In this document: piece after piece, positions 31,157 to 35,181 of the stretch
Layout of the letters: every line of letters starts with the position of its first letter
Position numbering within the stretch: the stretch's first letter is position 1
Virus record (IMG/VR): IMGVR_UViG_3300024302_000027
Span: 1 to 35,181 of that record
From: a virus
DNA: 35,181 bases
Direction: 5' to 3' (one strand)
Made by a program: the position numbers and the translations under genes
Notes under the pieces: generated by a model
What the model was told of the DNA's origin: nothing
The model's database searches: none
The model's input: the letters and a program-made list of their open reading frames with translations, nothing else

Positions 31157-34100
31157 CCTTACCCACAGTGAGGCAACATGGGCAACACCAGGGGCGACAG
31201 GAAATCCTGCCGCCGTTACCGTCTGAGGCGAACGATGTTCGCGTTGTGGGCCTGCCTAATCCGTTTTCCTTCGATGGTCGTGTTGATCTTGCCGTTAAGG
31301 CAGGCGGCTCGGTTGCAGATATGATTGCGCTGGTCTGTGGCGCTGAAGTTGACCGGGCGCAGGCTCATGTCAAGATCAACGGTGAGGCCGTGCCACGCCC
31401 TCTCTGGCGGCACGTGCGCCCGAAAAAGGGCGTGCTGGTGGAAGTGCGCGTCGTGCCGGCTGGCGGGGGTGGGGGCGGTCAACGAAAAAACCCGATCGCC
31501 ACAATATTGACGGTTGCGGTAATGGCGGCATCCGTTTTTATACCGGCGATCCCGGTTGTGGCGGCGGCTGCCGGCAATATCGGACTGTCTCTGGGCATGG
31601 CGCCGGCGACGGCGTTGTCGTTCGGGCGCTTTCTGGTTTCGACGGCGACGACCATGGGCGGCCGGTTGCTGGTAAACAGCCTGGCACCGCCGCCGCAACA
31701 AAGCCTGGGAGCCCTGGCAGCGACTCCAGGCACGGGATCAGGGATGGGCGGCAGTTTCGTCGGCGGTCCACGGTCCTCACCGACATTGTCCCTGACCGGA
31801 TCGCGTAACCGACTGGCGCCTTATGAGGTGATTCCAGTGGTTCTCGGGAGGCACAAAGTGTATCCGCCGTTGGGGGCTGAGCCTTATACCGAAATCGTTG
31901 GTGATGACCAGTATCTGCGGCTGTTGTTTACAGTCGGTTATGGTCCGCTGCAGCTAGACAATCTGAAAATCGGGGAGACGCCACTGTCCTCTTTTGACGA
32001 TGTGGAAACCGAAATCCGCCACGGTTACGACAGCGATGCCCCGATCGGCCTGTTTCCAAAGGACGTGCATGAGGAGCCGGTCGCCGCCTTCCTGGATGGG
32101 GTGATTTCGGGCAAACCAGGATTGGCGAGCTACGTTCAGCGGCGCAGCGAAGCGAACGCCGATGAATTGTCAGTGGATATCGGGTTCCCGACCGGCGTCG
32201 TCAGCATCGAGGATGACGGCACCTATGCCTCACATACAGTGACGGTGTCGGTGGAGTACCAGGATACTTTGGGTGGCGGTTGGATGTCTGCCGGCAATAT
32301 CCCGGTCACGGACAACCGCGCGGAAACCATCCGGCGTGGGCTACGCTGGTCGGTGTCGCGAGGGCAGTACGATGTGCGCCTGCGCCGTACGACGTCGCTG
32401 ACGGATAGCAATCGGGTCTATGAGGACTGCAGCTGGTCAGTGCTGCGCACGATTACCAATGAGGCGCCGGTGCAGATGTCGGGCCTGGCGCAAATTGCCA
32501 TGCGCATCAAGGCGTCGGACCAGCTGAACGGCGTCGTCGATCAGTTGAATTTGGTCGCAACGTCGATCTTGCCATGCTGGAACGGAACATCCTGGGTAGA
32601 ACAGGCCACCGCAAATGTGTCGGCGCTGGCGCGGTTTGTGCTCAGCGGCAAGGCCAACGCGCGACCCATCGAGACGGCGAAACTGATCGATAGCAGCTGG
32701 CAGAATCTGTACAACAAATGCCAGAACACCGGTCACCAGTTCAACGGTGTCATTGATTTTTCGACCACAGTGGGTGAAGTCGTCAACGACGTTCTGTCGG
32801 CTGCGCATGCGTCGTTGTCAAAGCGTGATGGCAAATACGGTGTCGTGATCGATGAGGCAAAATCAACGCCGGTGCAGATGTTCACGCCGCGCAATTCGTG
32901 GGGCTTTCGGGGCGACCGCGTTTTCCCCGAGACGGTGCATGGCGTGAAGGTCAGGTTTGTCGATGCGGCCTCGGGTTACCGGGAATCAGAACGCATCGTC
33001 TATGCCGATGGGTACGGCGCCAACAATGCCAAAAAGTTCGAAGTTCTGGAACTTTGGGGGCAAACCTCGGCAACAGAGATATACAAAAAGGCCCGACGTC
33101 ATTTGGCCGAGGCTGTTCATCGCGCGGAAACCTACGAGCTGAATACTGATATCGAACACATAATCTGTACGCGCGGTGATTTGGTGCGGGTCACACATGA
33201 CGTGCCGGGCTGGGGGCTGTACTCAGCCCGCATCAAAACAAACAGCCTCGATGGTAGTGGCGATTGCGACGGCGTGACACTGGATGACGCCGTGATTATG
33301 GAAGGCGGTAAAAGTTACAGCGTACGCATCCGGACCGAGGCGCATGGAAGCCTGGTGACAAACGTCGTCACGGCGGCCGGCGAGACCAGGACCTTGAGTT
33401 TTCTCCCGGTCATACCGGCGGCAACCATGCCGACAATCGGGGATTTACTTTCTTTTGGCGAAGTTGGCCAGGAAACGGTGGAGTTGCTGGTTAAAACCAT
33501 TGAGCCGGGTCCGGAGATGTCGGCCAGGCTGACGCTGATCGACTATTCGCCGCAGGTGTTTACCGCGCATGAGGTTCCGATTCCCCCCTGGGATCCGCAG
33601 GTCACCGGGCGACCTGCGAGCAATCCAGAGCCGCCAGCGAAACCGATCGTGGAGACCGTGCGATCGGATGAGACTGTCCTGGTCCGGGATGCGGATGGGA
33701 CCCTGAGATCGCGTATCGTCGTCGCGCTGGCTCTGGTGTCAGGGCAGGCGGCACCGGCGGCGTGGTTTGATGGTCAAATCCGGCCGCTGGGATCAGGTGG
33801 TGCATGGCGATCGGCGGCACGGACGGCGGCTGACACCCGCCAGCTGGTGTTTGATGGTGTCGAGGAGGGATTAGAATACGATCTCCGGGTGCGTAGCGAA
33901 TCCGGATTGCCGACACCGGGGCTGACATCAGACTGGGCATTGGTCCAGGCGCACAAGGTCGTCGGCAAATCGACACCGCCGGCGGACGTTACCGGCATGA
34001 CAATCGAGGGCGAGGTGCTGCGTTGGAGTTATGGCACCCCGCCAATTGATTTCGCTGGCTTCCTTGTGCGCTATCGTGTGGGCACATCAGTAAGCTGGCA

Positions 34101-35004
34101 CGATGCGGTAGCCCTGCATGACGGTATGGTGACGACAACAGAGTATGGTCTCACCGGCCGGGCTCAGGGCATTGTGACACTTATGGTCAAGGCGGTTGAT
34201 AGCAGCGGTAACGAAAGCTCAACTCCGGCATATGTGATCCGGAACCTCGGTGACATCATCGTCGACAATTTGATTTTCAGTGTCGACCAGAAAGCAGCAG
34301 ACTGGCCGGGAACTCTGGGTAATGGCGCAGCCTTCGGCGGTACCCTGAAGGCGGATGACGCCGGCAACAAGTTCTGGTCCAACAACAGTGGCCCGTTCTG
34401 GAAGGCGGTAACTACAGACCTCTTCTGGACCGATACCTGGCTGGAAATGGTTTACACCACCGACCTGATACCCACAGCAAATGAAGTGGGGGCACGGCTA
34501 TTGGTAGATACAGTCGTCAGTGCCGCTTCTTGGGAGATAACCTGGCGCAGTGGCGGCGATGACCTGGTGTGGGACACCGATGACAGCGCACCCTGTTGGA
34601 AGAATGATGCTGGAGCCTACTGGCTGGAGCCAGGGCCGTTTAAACCCTGGTCCGGGCAGGTCGATAACATCAGCCGGCAAAAGTACGAGTACCGTATCCG
34701 CACGGCCGCCGATCGACAGCGTGGTGAGATCGCCGGCTTTGTTTTCAAATGTGACGTGCCCGACCAGAACGAGAATTTCGAGGATGTAGTTATCGCGAGC
34801 GCTGGGACGCGCCTGCCGATCGCCAAGTCGTATCGCACGATCGCCAATGTGCAGCTGACGCTGCAGGACGACGGCGGCACGGCGCTGACGGTGCGGACAA
34901 TGGACAAGTCGGCGACCGAAGGGCCGTTGATCAAATGTTTCAATGCTGCCGGCGTCGCCGTTGCCGGTTTGGTTGACGCCAATATTCAAGGAGTACCTGA
35001 ATGA
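31153..35004 (+). CDS. Tail tip host-specificity protein (TipJ/gpJ-like)
   Basis: A 1283-residue receptor-binding tail-tip protein. The N-terminus resembles lambda gpI fused to J: VDLAVKAGGSVADMIALVCG, then a hydrophobic stretch (ATILTVAVMAASVFIPAIPV, about 118-137) and GSRNRLAPYEVIPVVLGRH. The middle is gpJ-like, with GDDQYLRLLFTVGYGPLQL and DLVRVTHDVPGWGLYSARI. The C-terminal third has fibronectin type III-like repeats (TVETVRSDETVLV-like to about 1080) followed by a distinct beta-rich domain around LIVDNLIFSVDQKAA that probably contacts the host. ATG 31153 overlaps the NlpC stop by ATGA; the longer frame from 31018 is a shadow of that gene. Confidence 0.93.
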   Translation: MTLPTVRQHGQHQGRQEILPPLPSEANDVRVVGLPNPFSFDGRVDLAVKAGGSVADMIALVCGAEVDRAQAHVKINGEAVPRPLWRHVRPKKGVLVEVRVVPAGGGGGGQRKNPIATILTVAVMAASVFIPAIPVVAAAAGNIGLSLGMAPATALSFGRFLVSTATTMGGRLLVNSLAPPPQQSLGALAATPGTGSGMGGSFVGGPRSSPTLSLTGSRNRLAPYEVIPVVLGRHKVYPPLGAEPYTEIVGDDQYLRLLFTVGYGPLQLDNLKIGETPLSSFDDVETEIRHGYDSDAPIGLFPKDVHEEPVAAFLDGVISGKPGLASYVQRRSEANADELSVDIGFPTGVVSIEDDGTYASHTVTVSVEYQDTLGGGWMSAGNIPVTDNRAETIRRGLRWSVSRGQYDVRLRRTTSLTDSNRVYEDCSWSVLRTITNEAPVQMSGLAQIAMRIKASDQLNGVVDQLNLVATSILPCWNGTSWVEQATANVSALARFVLSGKANARPIETAKLIDSSWQNLYNKCQNTGHQFNGVIDFSTTVGEVVNDVLSAAHASLSKRDGKYGVVIDEAKSTPVQMFTPRNSWGFRGDRVFPETVHGVKVRFVDAASGYRESERIVYADGYGANNAKKFEVLELWGQTSATEIYKKARRHLAEAVHRAETYELNTDIEHIICTRGDLVRVTHDVPGWGLYSARIKTNSLDGSGDCDGVTLDDAVIMEGGKSYSVRIRTEAHGSLVTNVVTAAGETRTLSFLPVIPAATMPTIGDLLSFGEVGQETVELLVKTIEPGPEMSARLTLIDYSPQVFTAHEVPIPPWDPQVTGRPASNPEPPAKPIVETVRSDETVLVRDADGTLRSRIVVALALVSGQAAPAAWFDGQIRPLGSGGAWRSAARTAADTRQLVFDGVEEGLEYDLRVRSESGLPTPGLTSDWALVQAHKVVGKSTPPADVTGMTIEGEVLRWSYGTPPIDFAGFLVRYRVGTSVSWHDAVALHDGMVTTTEYGLTGRAQGIVTLMVKAVDSSGNESSTPAYVIRNLGDIIVDNLIFSVDQKAADWPGTLGNGAAFGGTLKADDAGNKFWSNNSGPFWKAVTTDLFWTDTWLEMVYTTDLIPTANEVGARLLVDTVVSAASWEITWRSGGDDLVWDTDDSAPCWKNDAGAYWLEPGPFKPWSGQVDNISRQKYEYRIRTAADRQRGEIAGFVFKCDVPDQNENFEDVVIASAGTRLPIAKSYRTIANVQLTLQDDGGTALTVRTMDKSATEGPLIKCFNAAGVAVAGLVDANIQGVPE

Positions 35005-35078
35005 CCGATATGCCAGCCATTGGCTACCTCAGCGACGATGCCCGCACGGGTGGTGATCGTTCGAGCCGCAACTGGTGA
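35001..35078 (+). pseudogene. Truncated gene after TipJ
   Basis: An ATG overlapping the TipJ stop (ATGA) starts a frame that reads MTDMPAIGYLSDDARTGG and then stops after 25 codons. The IGYLSDDAR opening resembles the first residues of proteins commonly encoded just after TipJ in related prophages. The similarity is lost at about 35050, where IS256-like sequence begins. The gene therefore looks cut short by the junction. Confidence 0.6.
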
Positions 35079-35181
35079 AGAAGCACCAGACCCACATGAG
35101 CGACGAGATTGAGCGTAAAATCATCTCGATGTTTGGCTTGGGGATGAGCTATCTCGATATCGCCAGGCATATCGCTGAGAT
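35057..35181 (+). mobile_element. IS256-family transposase, internal fragment (runs off right edge)
   Basis: From 35060 a frame reads FEPQLVKKHQTHMSDEI and then SMFGLGMSYLDIARHI to the window edge. This is the region of IS256-family transposases just after the first 80 or so residues (PRDRDG-FEPQLVKKHQT in complete relatives). The upstream part of the transposase and any terminal inverted repeat are absent, and a TGA stop lies immediately before the fragment in its frame, so the 5' end is missing. The rest continues beyond the window. Confidence 0.8.

Noticed and set aside
1-35181. tRNA, rRNA or CRISPR arrays
   Set aside because: No cloverleaf with a TTCGANNCC arm, no rRNA-like stretch and no regularly spaced direct repeats with unique spacers were seen on either strand.

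Overview
The window is dominated by a lambda-like siphovirus prophage read left to right (about 4.7 to 35.0 kb). To its left is a divergent accessory locus (1 to 4.6 kb), and a truncated IS256-family transposase closes the right end. The best taxonomic guess is an alphaproteobacterium, possibly Rhodospirillales-like. This rests on protein style (DUF6362, DUF6511, DUF6441, the ParB-domain methyltransferase and a secreted thermonuclease among phage genes) and on moderate GC. It is an inference, not a database result.

Left region (1-4577). A leftward operon encodes an XRE repressor, an ImmA/IrrE metallopeptidase and the N-terminal 257 codons of a large SNF2-type helicase that runs off the left edge. 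Divergent from it is a low-GC cassette: a DUF2188 protein and two unrecognised proteins of 398 and 304 residues, closed by a strong terminator. The intergenic space holds two face-to-face promoters and two 19-bp operator-like direct repeats. This is the best candidate in the window for an undescribed, possibly defence-related, system.

Replication and recombination region (4691-15850). The genes run in order: a small HTH protein, a RecA-like ATPase, a possible ssDNA-binding partner, an SF2 helicase with a zinc ribbon, a DUF6511 protein, a PD-(D/E)XK nuclease with a probable Fe-S cluster, a Toprim plus RecA-like primase/helicase, a 367-bp gene-free region full of repeats (a candidate origin), a RuvC-like nuclease, a DUF6362 protein, a secreted SNase, a ParB-MTase fusion and a small membrane protein. 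Most neighbours overlap by ATGA, which indicates translational coupling.

Packaging, head and tail region (15875-35004). The order follows lambda: TerS, TerL, gpW, portal, S49 protease with an internal scaffold start, decoration protein, major capsid protein, connectors, tail terminator-like protein, tail tube, tail chaperone with a probable -1 frameshift, tape measure, three tail-tip proteins and TipJ. A GNAT/DUF1778 toxin-antitoxin pair sits in antisense inside this operon. The tail-tip genes from about 29.9 kb look more GC-rich than the rest. The gene after TipJ breaks off after about 16 codons, where the IS256 fragment begins. No integrase, lysis gene, tRNA or CRISPR array is visible, so the prophage is incomplete within this window or interrupted at its right end.
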